NCBI GenBank assembly: GCA_934754775.1
Contig: CAKVIM010000014.1
Coordinates: forward strand, 1 to 52,420
Direction of reading: 5' to 3'
DNA: 52,420 nt
Source of the DNA: an uncultured Candidatus Melainabacteria bacterium
GTDB taxonomy: Bacteria > Cyanobacteriota > Vampirovibrionia > Gastranaerophilales > Gastranaerophilaceae
A model generated the notes under the pieces. The model was not told where the DNA came from and ran no database searches. It saw only the letters and a list, made by a program, of their open reading frames with translations. The first letter of the stretch is position 1. Each line of letters opens with the position of its first letter. Positions 34,371 through 43,593 of the stretch are shown here, one piece after another. The translations under genes and the position numbers were made by a program.

Positions 34371-34568
34371 GTGCTACGCACGTAGGCATATGGTCGGTTG
34401 ACATCAGGTAAAACTACAAGTCGGTTTAAAAACTACTGGTCAACCTCAATTGTGAAACTACTAGACCAAAGAAAATGTAATACGCATGTAGACATTTGGT
34501 TGGATAACATGGGTTAAGAAACAAGTTTAGATTGCTATTACAGGTCATCCTCAAAGTGGAACTACTAG
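34371..34568 (+). repeat. Two R1 structured repeats downstream of rpsZ
   Basis: Copy one: 34371-34464, stem GGTTGAC (34396-34402) with GTCAACC (34439-34445), 36-nt loop. Copy two: 34481-34568, GGATAAC (34502-34508) with GTCATCC (34544-34550), 35-nt loop and one mismatch. Both start with a (TAC)GCA(C/T)GTAG(G/A)CAT word and end in CTACTAG. They lie upstream of the terminator at 34637, so they are probably in the 3' part of the ribosomal transcript. Confidence 0.8.
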
Positions 34569-34636
34569 ATAGATATTAGGTAAGATTGGTTACCGATTTG
34601 GTGAGTAATATTCAGTGAAAACTGATAAATAATTTT

Positions 34637-34661
34637 AAGGCACGTCAATGACGTGCCTTTT
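34637..34661 (+). terminator. Terminator of the S10 operon
   Basis: The stem AAGGCACGT / ACGTGCCTT with loop CAATG is followed by TTTAT. It lies about 270 nt after rpsZ. Confidence 0.75.
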
Positions 34662-34690
34662 ATAATGCAAATTTAAAATAAACAAAGCAT

Positions 34691-34844
34691 GGTCATTCCC
34701 TCTCCGAGGGAGAGCGGATTTTCGGAAGGGCGTAAGCCCGTAAGAGCAAATAACATGGAAATAACAAGCAAAATCCGTAAGGATTTGTTGTTATTGTAAT
34801 GTTATGCTCGCCCGAATAATCCAAGACAGGGCTAGGGTGAGGGG
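34691..34844. repeat. Composite R4 palindrome with GTAA-loop hairpins
   Basis: The CCCTCTCCGAGGGAGAG start (34698-34714) and the GGTGAGGGG end (34836-34844) frame two hairpins. One is GGG-CGTAAG-CCC (34728-34739). The other is a long imperfect one from AGCAAATAACAT to ATGTTATGCT (34745-34806), with an AATCC-GTAA-GGATT tip. No gene is seen in 34371-34844. Confidence 0.6.
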
Positions 34845-35252
34845 TTATTTAACGTAAAAATCATTCAGTGCCAGCGGATGCTGAAAGTCGCTATGTGAAA
34901 ATACTTGCATAACATAGCGTCCTTTTTCATACAGGGTAAAGTAATTAGTCTGGTAGTATCGTTCATCTTGCATTAATCTGTAATCTTTTGTTCTGACGAC
35001 TTCGTTTCCGCCCCAAGGTGCATCCTCTGTCATTTTAAAAATTTGAACTCGTATAAATTCATTTTTCATTTTCTTTGGAGCAATAAATAAGTAATAAACT
35101 CTTTGACCTTCATTAAATACTTTTTGGTCTTGCAGAGCGTTTTCTCTGGTAATTGGCTGGACGTTAAAAAGTATGATGCCTCTCTCAAAGGTGCAACCGC
35201 TAAGTCCCAATATTATTGCAACTAAAAATACTAATCTTAGAATCTTAATCAT
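34845..35252 (-). CDS. Putative lipoprotein
   Basis: A 135-aa protein with a lipoprotein signal ending LGLSGC (Cys20). The mature part has no domain I recognise; it contains APKKMKNEFIRVQIFKM and ends with GRYVMQVFSHSDFQHPLALNDFYVK, suggesting a beta-sandwich. Its start overlaps the stop of the upstream TPR gene (ATGA type), so the two are coupled and may act together in the envelope. Lipid attachment would use the lgt product encoded at 45082-45855. Confidence 0.7.
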   Translation of the reverse strand: MIKILRLVFLVAIILGLSGCTFERGIILFNVQPITRENALQDQKVFNEGQRVYYLFIAPKKMKNEFIRVQIFKMTEDAPWGGNEVVRTKDYRLMQDERYYQTNYFTLYEKGRYVMQVFSHSDFQHPLALNDFYVK

Positions 35253-37240
35253 TTTTCTAATATCTTAATTTTCTGATTAACGACATTCAGCATTTTTTCG
35301 TCTTTTTCAATACCGGCATATAAATAATAATACTCAAGAGCTTTATCAATATCTTTCTTTTGCTCGTAAGCCATCCCTAAGGAATAATAAGCATAAGGAT
35401 AATCTGGTGAGAGTGTAATCACTTTTTCAAAACATTTGATGCTATCGTCATAATTTTTTTGTGTCGCCAGTGCCAGACCTTTGTTAAAATAAGCATCTGT
35501 GTTGTTAGGATCAATAGTTATAAGTTTGTCATAAAAACTTATTGCTTTTGTATTATTGCCGGTCAATTTATATAAATTTGCAATTTTAAGCATTGTAACC
35601 TTATCATCAGGCTTGAATACGACTGCTTTTGCATAATAATCGATTGCTTCATTGTATTTTTGAGCCTTATAAGCAGCATCGCCATTTTTTATTAAATCGT
35701 CATAAGAAAGGATAATTTCTTTCTGAACCGGTTGGGTCTGCTGTACAGCAGTTGAAGCGTTTGTGCTCTTATGTGCGTTTCTAAAATCTTTCAAAGTCAA
35801 ATTGTATTCTCTGTTGCCGGGTGCAAGCATTACTGCTTTTTCGTAATTAGTTTGTGCTATATCTACGCAACCCATTTTTTCGTTAGCTTGAGCATAACCA
35901 AAATATGCGGAAGCTTCTTTATCGTTCAAATCTATAGCGTCCTCAAAATACAGAATAGCTTGTCCGTAGTCTTGTTTGTCCAGCAAACTATATCCGTAAG
36001 CAATTGATGCTGCTGTAAGATTTTGTTTAAGTCTGTCATTCGGTTGTTTTTCAAGTAACGTTTTGTAAATCTCAATAGCTGTAACATAATTATCCATTGC
36101 GTGCAAAGTCAAAGCTTTGTTTGCAAGCAGTTCATAATTATCAGGTTCAGATTTTAGAGCCAAATCGTAAAATTTGAGTGCGTTGATGTAATCTTGTTTT
36201 TTATGATAGCAAAGTGCGATTTCTTTTTTTGTTTCGTTATTTGAAGAGTCTTTTGAATAAGATTTTTCAAAGTTAAATAATGCTAAATCATTGTTATTAA
36301 GTTTTTTGTACACAAACCCCAAATTTCTGTATGCATCAGCGTCATCCGGGTATGCAGTAAGATAGGCTTTGTATTGTTCAATAGCTTCATCGTTTTTATC
36401 CATATTGCCGAGCAAGTTCGCGTAGTCAAATTTCAAGGCAACTAAATCAGGATTAAGTTCAAATACTTTCTTGAAGCCTTCTAAAGCTTTTTCGTTCTCA
36501 CCAATATTTTGATAAGAAAGTGCAAGTTTAGCCAAGATAGCTTCATCATCCGGGTTATCATCAATAGCTTTTTCTAACATTTCTGCTGCAGCTTGGAACT
36601 GTTTTGTGTCATAAAGTGCCATGCCATAATTTGCAAAGTCTTTGAACGCAGACGGATATTTTTTATACACGGTTGAATAAATGTCGCAAGCTTTATCAGG
36701 CTGATTTGATGCATAATAAACGTTTGCAAGGTTTTCGGACGCTTCCATATGCTCCGGATACGCACTTAAAAATGTGTTATAGTTTTCGATTGCACTTGCA
36801 TAATTCTTTCTGTAATACTCGATATTAGCAAGATTAAGATAATTGTATTTGTATTCCGGATAAATTTGTTGAGCTTGCATGAATGAATTATAAGCGTTTT
36901 CATAATCACCGAGGGTTTGTAAAATGTTTCCGATGCTGATATAAATAAATGCATCATTTGGACGTAATTTTATTGCTTTTTTGTATGCCCCGAGAGCTTC
37001 TTCATAGTTCCCTGTATCGGAATACAGCCCAGCAATCTTTGTGTAAAGCATTGCATCATCGCCGTTAACTGCAATTGCTTTTTGGATAATGCTTATAGCA
37101 CTAGCATAATCGCTTCTGTATTCATAATTACAAGCTTGCTGATATAGAGCATGTGCTTCCTTTGTCATCTTTGCATCGGCTTGCAGAGATGATAATGATA
37201 CTAAAATTGCTAACAACGATATATAAAATTTTTTATTCAT
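35249..37240 (-). CDS. Exported TPR-repeat protein
   Basis: A 663-aa protein with an N-terminal signal peptide (MNKKFYISLLAILVSLSSLQADA) and about 15 or more tetratricopeptide repeats covering nearly the whole length; typical units read NYEEALGAYKKAIKLRPNDA and KALEGFKKVFELNPD. A short break at about residues 490-515 (STAVQQTQPVQKE) separates two TPR blocks. TPR arrays bind other proteins; the partner is unknown, but the coupled lipoprotein gene is an obvious candidate. The repeats are diverged at DNA level. It lies between two parts of the broken ribosomal cluster. Confidence 0.9.
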   Translation of the reverse strand: MNKKFYISLLAILVSLSSLQADAKMTKEAHALYQQACNYEYRSDYASAISIIQKAIAVNGDDAMLYTKIAGLYSDTGNYEEALGAYKKAIKLRPNDAFIYISIGNILQTLGDYENAYNSFMQAQQIYPEYKYNYLNLANIEYYRKNYASAIENYNTFLSAYPEHMEASENLANVYYASNQPDKACDIYSTVYKKYPSAFKDFANYGMALYDTKQFQAAAEMLEKAIDDNPDDEAILAKLALSYQNIGENEKALEGFKKVFELNPDLVALKFDYANLLGNMDKNDEAIEQYKAYLTAYPDDADAYRNLGFVYKKLNNNDLALFNFEKSYSKDSSNNETKKEIALCYHKKQDYINALKFYDLALKSEPDNYELLANKALTLHAMDNYVTAIEIYKTLLEKQPNDRLKQNLTAASIAYGYSLLDKQDYGQAILYFEDAIDLNDKEASAYFGYAQANEKMGCVDIAQTNYEKAVMLAPGNREYNLTLKDFRNAHKSTNASTAVQQTQPVQKEIILSYDDLIKNGDAAYKAQKYNEAIDYYAKAVVFKPDDKVTMLKIANLYKLTGNNTKAISFYDKLITIDPNNTDAYFNKGLALATQKNYDDSIKCFEKVITLSPDYPYAYYSLGMAYEQKKDIDKALEYYYLYAGIEKDEKMLNVVNQKIKILEK

Positions 37241-37309
37241 ACAAAAGTCCCTCTGCGTATTATTTTATCAAAAAAAGGGTAGAATAGATACATGATTAAG
37301 ATATATTAA

Positions 37310-37346
37310 AAACGGCGGTTTTTGACTTTGTCAAAAACCGCCGTTT
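37310..37346 (-). terminator. Terminator of the rpsH-rplF-rplR operon
   Basis: A perfect 17-bp stem AAACGGCGGTTTTTGAC / GTCAAAAACCGCCGTTT with a 3-nt loop lies just past the rplR stop. On the minus strand it ends with a T run. Confidence 0.9.
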
Positions 37347-37368
37347 CAAGAATTTCAGAGTTCCTTAA

Positions 37369-37737
37369 TTAGAACATCAAGCCAGCTTCTCTAGCAGCAT
37401 CAGCTAAAGCAGCAACTCTACCGTGATATAAGAAACCGCCTCTATCAAATACAACGCATTCAACGCCTTTAGCCAAAGCTTTCTTAGCGATAGCTTCGCC
37501 AACAACCTTAGCAGCTTCGATGTTACCACCGTGAGCTAGTTTTTCTTTAAGGTCTTTATCAACTGAAGATGCAGAACATACAGTTACGTGTTTTTCATCG
37601 TCAATTAATTGAGCGTAGATATGTTTTGTACTTCTGTAAACAGCCAATCTAGGGAATTCAGTTGTACCAGCCAACTTAACTCTTAAAGCTTGGTGTCTTT
37701 TTTGTACTTTTGGTTTTCTAATTTCTTGTTTAATCAT
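37369..37737 (-). CDS. rplR: 50S ribosomal protein L18
   Basis: A 122-aa L18 that binds 5S rRNA with L5. The start [20 protein letters not shown] is preferred because AAAGGA precedes it; an in-frame start at 37761 would add eight unconserved residues. Hallmarks are [35 protein letters not shown] and [27 protein letters not shown]. Normally rpsE follows; here a terminator does. Confidence 0.97.
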   Translation of the reverse strand: MIKQEIRKPKVQKRHQALRVKLAGTTEFPRLAVYRSTKHIYAQLIDDEKHVTVCSASSVDKDLKEKLAHGGNIEAAKVVGEAIAKKALAKGVECVVFDRGGFLYHGRVAALADAAREAGLMF

Positions 37738-37807
37738 TTTGGTTTTCCTTTCTTTGCCCAAATCTGCTTGATACCACTCAAGGATTTATGTGGGCTTTGT
37801 GTTTTTT

Positions 37808-37986
37808 AGTCTTTAAGTTGTTAGGTCGTTAAGGTATTAAGTTCGTTATAAATTATTTTAATTTCCTCCCCTCGCCCTTGCGGGAGAGGGGGTGAGGGGT
37901 ATTTTATTCCTCACAATGACTATAAGTTAATTTTCCTAAAATAATGAAAATGAACCTAATGACTTTTCGACTTAACGTCTTAACGT
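37808..37986. repeat. ~180-nt palindromic element (family R6, copy 1) in the rplF-rplR spacer
   Basis: The ends are GTTAAG-type inverted repeats (AGTCTTTAAGTTGTTAGGTC and CTTAACGTCTTAACG). The centre carries an R4-like CCCCTCGCCCTTGCGGGAGA motif. A second copy lies at 38701-38880. The rest of this 363-nt spacer (37984-38100) is an R2-like element directly after the rplF stop. Confidence 0.75.
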
Positions 37987-38100
37987 GCGTAGCACTGCTC
38001 CTGTGAAATCAAAGATTTCTACGTCGCTATCGTAGTGTTTCGCCTTCAGTTCATCGGCTCGCCGCCGCTGAATTCAGGCTTCACACCGGGCTATGCCGCA
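37984..38100 (-). repeat. R2-like element directly after rplF
   Basis: On the minus strand it follows the rplF TAG stop with TGCGGCATAGCCCGGTGTGA, runs through GAAGGCGAAACACTACGAT and holds GAAATC-TTT-GATTTC-ACAGG. This compares with GCAATC-TTT-GATTGC-ACAGG in the rplC-rplD and rplW-rplB spacers. It ends GTGCTACGCACGT, a word also found at the start of R1 copies. Confidence 0.65.
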
Positions 38101-38640
38101 CTACTTCTTACCAGCTTTACCAGCTTTACGTCTGATGTGTTCGCCTTCATACTTAACGCCTTTTCCTTTGTAAACTTCAGGTGGACGTTTGCTTCTGATG
38201 AATGCTGCAACATCGCCGACGGTTTGCTTGTTAGAGCCTTTAACAGAAATCTTAGTACCAGCTTCAACTGTAATAGTGATACCAGCAGGTGGTTCAATGA
38301 TTACAGGGTGAGAGTAACCAAGAGCCATGTTAAGCTTAGAGCCTTCCATAACTGCACGGTAACCAACACCGTTGATTTCCAATTTCTTTTCAAAACCTTG
38401 AGCAACACCGTGGATAGCGTTAGCGATAAGAGTTCTGAATAGACCGTGTAAAGCGTTTGTTTTTCTATCGTCTGAGTTTGGTTCAACGATAACGTGGTTA
38501 TCAGCAACAGAAACCTTTACTTCATCTCTAACTGTAACAGTTTCAGTACCTTTAGGTCCTTTTGCTGTTATAACGTTTCCATCAACTTTTACTTCTACGC
38601 CTGATGGAATTTCAATAGGCTTTTTACCAATTCTTGACAT
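38101..38640 (-). CDS. rplF: 50S ribosomal protein L6
   Basis: A 179-aa L6 near the factor-binding site. It starts MSRIGKKPIEIPSGVEVKVDGN and has TAKGPKGTET, the repeat-domain junction VGYRAVMEGSKLNMALGYSHP and the C-terminal IRSKRPPEVYKGKGVKYEGEHIRRKAGKAGKK. Length is normal. The ribosome binding site is AAAGGAGAAAAT. Confidence 0.98.
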   Translation of the reverse strand: MSRIGKKPIEIPSGVEVKVDGNVITAKGPKGTETVTVRDEVKVSVADNHVIVEPNSDDRKTNALHGLFRTLIANAIHGVAQGFEKKLEINGVGYRAVMEGSKLNMALGYSHPVIIEPPAGITITVEAGTKISVKGSNKQTVGDVAAFIRSKRPPEVYKGKGVKYEGEHIRRKAGKAGKK

Positions 38641-38700
38641 ATTATTTTCTCCTTTTTCTGATTAAACAGGCTTTTCTGTCAATTGAACCTGTTGTTGTGA

Positions 38701-38880
38701 AAGTCTTTAGGTCATTAGTGCGTTAAGTCGTTAAGTTCGTTATAAATATTCAATTACTACCCTCGCCCCTTGTGGGAGAGGGGTTGGGGGTGAGGGGACG
38801 GTTCCTCTCAATGACTATAAGTCAACTTCCCTTCGATGTTTATGAAGAACTTAATGTCTTTCGACTCAACGTCTTAACGA
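38701..38880. repeat. ~180-nt palindromic element (family R6, copy 2) in the rpsH-rplF spacer
   Basis: Starts AAGTCTTTAGGTCATTAGTG and ends CTCAACGTCTTAACGA next to the rpsH stop. The centre has CCCTCGCCCCTTGTGGGAGA. It shares CGTTAAG, TTCGTTATAAAT and CAATGACTATAAGT blocks with copy 1. Confidence 0.75.
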
Positions 38881-38882
38881 CA

Positions 38883-39278
38883 TTAATAAATGTAGCAAAG
38901 AACTTCGCCACCTAGGTTTTCTTTTCTAGCTTTTCTGTCAGTCAAAAGACCTTTGCTGGTAGAAACAACTGCGATACCCATACCGCCCAAAACTTGAGGA
39001 AGGTTTTTAGCTTTGCAGTAGTTTCTAAGACCTGGTTTAGAAACTCTTTGTAGGTGTGAAATAACAGGTTTGTTAGCTTCGTCATACTTTAATTCGATTG
39101 ACAAGTATTTGAAGTGACCTTCTGCTCTTTCAGAGTAATCAGTGATGAAACCTTCTGATTTCAAAAGTTTAGCCAAAGCAACTTTCAATTTAGAAGATGG
39201 CATTTCTACTGATGGGTGAGAAACTAAATTAGCGTTTCTGATTCTTGTTAGCATATCTGCTATTGGATCTGTGTTCAT
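38883..39278 (-). CDS. rpsH: 30S ribosomal protein S8
   Basis: A 131-aa S8, which in E. coli is the translational repressor of the spc operon. The start [27 protein letters not shown] is the family start, with AAGGAT about 8 nt upstream. The C-terminal [33 protein letters not shown] block is intact. It is the first gene of the displaced minus-strand unit rpsH-rplF-rplR and is preceded by a leader of roughly 240 nt. Confidence 0.97.
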   Translation of the reverse strand: MNTDPIADMLTRIRNANLVSHPSVEMPSSKLKVALAKLLKSEGFITDYSERAEGHFKYLSIELKYDEANKPVISHLQRVSKPGLRNYCKAKNLPQVLGGMGIAVVSTSKGLLTDRKARKENLGGEVLCYIY

Positions 39279-39559
39279 TTTACTTATCCTTTTTCTTGTG
39301 GTTCGGAATTTATTTTTCAAAGAGTTTTGTTGTTTGGAGTATTACTCCAACAAATCGCTTTTCTAACGTGCGATTAACCAGTCGCCAGTCCAGTTTAACC
39401 TTGCACCCTTTGTGCTTTTCGCTGGTATTCTTGGATGTACCCTCTGACGGTTTATTCCGCCCCTAGTACTCGTCGCTTGCTAAATTAATTCTTGCTCATT
39501 AAAAGCGTCCTTTAGTAGTCCGACAAAGTAATTTTATATTAAACAAGCTTGTATTGCAA
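39279..39559 (-). promoter_or_regulatory. Promoter and long structured leader of rpsH operon
   Basis: On the minus strand TTGCAA (39554-39559) and TAAAAT (39531-39536) are separated by 17 nt, a credible sigma-70 promoter. The leader of about 240 nt is GC-richer than its flanks. It has a perfect hairpin TTGGAGT-AAT-ACTCCAA (39335-39351) and several short pairings (CCAG/CTGG, GCAC/GTGC). A regulatory leader, for example for S8 autoregulation, is possible but not shown. Confidence 0.5.
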
Positions 39560-39584
39560 GTGAAATGTAACGATTTTTAATATT

Positions 39585-40232
39585 TTAACCTTCTTCACGA
39601 AGCAGAAGAATAGTGGTGTTTAATTCTTCGAGCAAATATTGGAGTTGCTGATTTATGTTCTCGGGGTTGTAAATTGAGCCGCTTTCAGAGTATGCAAGAT
39701 ATTTTTGGTAGGTTACGGCTTCTCGTCTGAGTTGCGAAATTGATTTGACGTAGCGGTTGACGTCTTGTAGCTTTCTGAAAGATTCGTAGTAGCTTTCGGG
39801 CTTTCCGTTGTATTTTTCGGCTAAGTTGTCAACGTTGAGCGTAAGAAGATTTGCTTTTGTTATAAAGAGTTGCAGACTTTCGTTGTCTTCTATGCAGTCA
39901 ACGAGCTTTTCTAACATCGGAATAATTTCTGCTGCGTCTTTTACGAACTGCGAGGTTTTGTCTTTTTTCTGGATAATATTTATGAATGCAGGATTATCTA
40001 GAGGAGCCGGTTTAAGCTCTGTTGGGTCATTAAAACCTTCTTGCGAGTCAAATATTGGAGTTGTAACCTTTTTCTTAGTTTTCTCGATTTTTTCTCCGAT
40101 ATCAGGAAGAGTGCCTGCGTAACCTTTTCCTTGCAGTTCTTGCTCGAGAGCCTTATCTTTACGATGCCAGAAAGCAGCGTTTGAAGGTAGGGCTATACTT
40201 AATAATATTAAACAGACAAAAAACTTTTTCAT
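39585..40232 (-). CDS. Hypothetical secreted protein
   Basis: A 215-aa protein with a signal peptide (MKKFFVCLILLSIALPSNA|AFW) and a helical, charged mature part. I recognise no domain. The last 140 residues (from FVKDAAEIIPMLEKLVDCIED on) look like a helical bundle or coiled coil ending LLEELNTTILLLREEG. It is transcribed divergently from eno with a 104-nt spacer, and its 3' end lies about 25 nt from the rpsH promoter region. Confidence 0.7.
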   Translation of the reverse strand: MKKFFVCLILLSIALPSNAAFWHRKDKALEQELQGKGYAGTLPDIGEKIEKTKKKVTTPIFDSQEGFNDPTELKPAPLDNPAFINIIQKKDKTSQFVKDAAEIIPMLEKLVDCIEDNESLQLFITKANLLTLNVDNLAEKYNGKPESYYESFRKLQDVNRYVKSISQLRREAVTYQKYLAYSESGSIYNPENINQQLQYLLEELNTTILLLREEG

Positions 40233-40324
40233 ATTAATATTATAGCGATAGATCGAAAAAAATCAAAATTATACCCGATTGTTGAATATTTTTTTCTTGA
40301 TGCGTGAATTATTGTTTTTTTTGA

Positions 40325-42238
<1,914 letters not shown>

Positions 42239-42244
42239 ATAATA

Positions 42245-42373
42245 GAGGAATAAGGGAATAGGGTAATAAGGGAATAAGTAAGATTAAAAACTTTATTTGT
42301 ATAATGCGAATTCTTGGATGTATAAAAATTTAAAATCTCTTATTACCTTATTACCTTATTACCCTATTCCCTT
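42245..42373. repeat. Palindromic element with GGTAATAA units (family R3, copy 2)
   Basis: Reverse-oriented relative to the copy at 8511-8634. One arm is AATAAGGGAATAGGGTAATA; the other is TCTTATTACCTTATTACCTT followed by ATTACCCTATTCCC. The two copies align over nearly their full length, with most change in the central loop. Confidence 0.75.
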
Positions 42374-42384
42374 TCCTGCCTTTC

Positions 42385-42720
42385 TTAAAATAGTCCTGGG
42401 ATGCTGATACCGCCTGTTACGGCTTTCATTTTTTCTTCCATAACTTTTTGAGCTTTGCCTGAAGTTTGGTTAATAGCTGTCGTGATGATATCTTCTAGCA
42501 TTTCAATTGTATCTTCAGAAACAGAAGAAGGATTTTCCGGATTAATAGCTTCAGCAGATAGCTTGATTGATTTGAATAAGCCTTTACCGTCGCAGATAAC
42601 TTTTACAGAACCGTTTGCAGCTTCTCCTGATATATCCATTTTATTAAGTTCGTCTTGAGCTTCTTTTAATCTTTTTTGAATGTTTTGAGCTTGTTTCATC
42701 ATATTCATCATGTTCATCAT
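42385..42720 (-). CDS. ybaB: Nucleoid-associated protein YbaB/EbfC family
   Basis: A 111-aa DNA-binding protein. It has the Met-rich helical start MMNMMNMMKQAQNIQKRLKEAQDEL, then VKVICDGKGLFKSIKLSAEAI and a C-terminal VTGGISIPGLF. Length is typical. It lies upstream of recR, a conserved neighbourhood, although dnaX is not seen. Confidence 0.93.
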   Translation of the reverse strand: MMNMMNMMKQAQNIQKRLKEAQDELNKMDISGEAANGSVKVICDGKGLFKSIKLSAEAINPENPSSVSEDTIEMLEDIITTAINQTSGKAQKVMEEKMKAVTGGISIPGLF

Positions 42721-42755
42721 AGTTGATTGTCCTCCTACTTACCTAAATAATACCC

Positions 42756-43514
42756 CTAAATCTGTTCTTCTATTTTAGCCATCAATTCATCATCGATGTC
42801 AAAGTTTGCATAAACATTTTGAACATCGTCGTGTTCTTCAAGTTTACCAAGAAGTCGCATGATGTTAACAGCTGTTTTTTCGTCTGTAACTTCGATTGTG
42901 TTTTGCGGAACACGAGTGAATTCAGCAGATGTAGACTTGAAGCCTTCAGCTTCTAATCCTTCTGTAACTGGTTGAAGATTTGGGATTGAAGTGTAAACTT
43001 TGTATTCATCATCTTCTTCAACAATGTCTTCTGCGTCAAGATTAATCGCTGCTTCGAATAATTTTTCGTAGTCAACATCTTCTTTGTTAAAAGTAATGCA
43101 GCCTTTTTTGTCGAACATCCAGCCAACGCAGCCTGTTTCACCGAGATTTCCGTTAAATTTAGTGAAGAAACTTCTGATGTCGCCGGCGGTTCTGTTTTTG
43201 TTATCAGTCATAGCTTCTACTACGACAGCAACGCCGCCTGCTGCATATCCTTCATAAACCATTTCTACGTAGTTTTCATTATTTCCCGCACCGGAGCCTT
43301 TTTCGATAGCTCTTTTGATGTTATCGTTCGGAAGCCCTGCAGCTTTAGCTTTTTCAATAGCTGTTCTAAGTCTGAAGTTGCCTGCCGGATCAGGTCCGCC
43401 AAGCTTTGATGCTACAATAATTTCTCTTGAAAACTTCTGAAATTCAGCGGCTCTAAGTGAGTCGGTTTTAGCTTTTTTATGTTTAATCGTTGACCATTTT
43501 GAGTGTCCGCTCAT
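42756..43514 (-). CDS. yebC: YebC/PmpR family protein
   Basis: A 252-aa YebC/PmpR protein. Older work describes it as a transcriptional regulator; newer work links the family to translation of proline-rich stretches. The start MSGHSKWSTIKHKKAKTDS is the family start, with AAGGGGA upstream; an earlier in-frame ATG at 43559 is unlikely. The FRLRTAIEKAKAAGLPNDNIKRAIEKGSG and GGVAVVVEAMTDNKNRTAGDIR blocks are intact. It precedes ybaB by 35 nt, so yebC-ybaB-recR may be one unit. Confidence 0.95.
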   Translation of the reverse strand: MSGHSKWSTIKHKKAKTDSLRAAEFQKFSREIIVASKLGGPDPAGNFRLRTAIEKAKAAGLPNDNIKRAIEKGSGAGNNENYVEMVYEGYAAGGVAVVVEAMTDNKNRTAGDIRSFFTKFNGNLGETGCVGWMFDKKGCITFNKEDVDYEKLFEAAINLDAEDIVEEDDEYKVYTSIPNLQPVTEGLEAEGFKSTSAEFTRVPQNTIEVTDEKTAVNIMRLLGKLEEHDDVQNVYANFDIDDELMAKIEEQI

Positions 43515-43593
43515 AGTATATCCCCTTATATCTGTGCATACTGCTTTACAATAATACATTAAAGGGATTTATATGGCAAGAGGGGATTTTATC

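Noticed and set aside
38035..38442. 135-codon plus-strand frame over rplF
   Set aside because: Antisense to a canonical L6 gene and extends into an R2 repeat.
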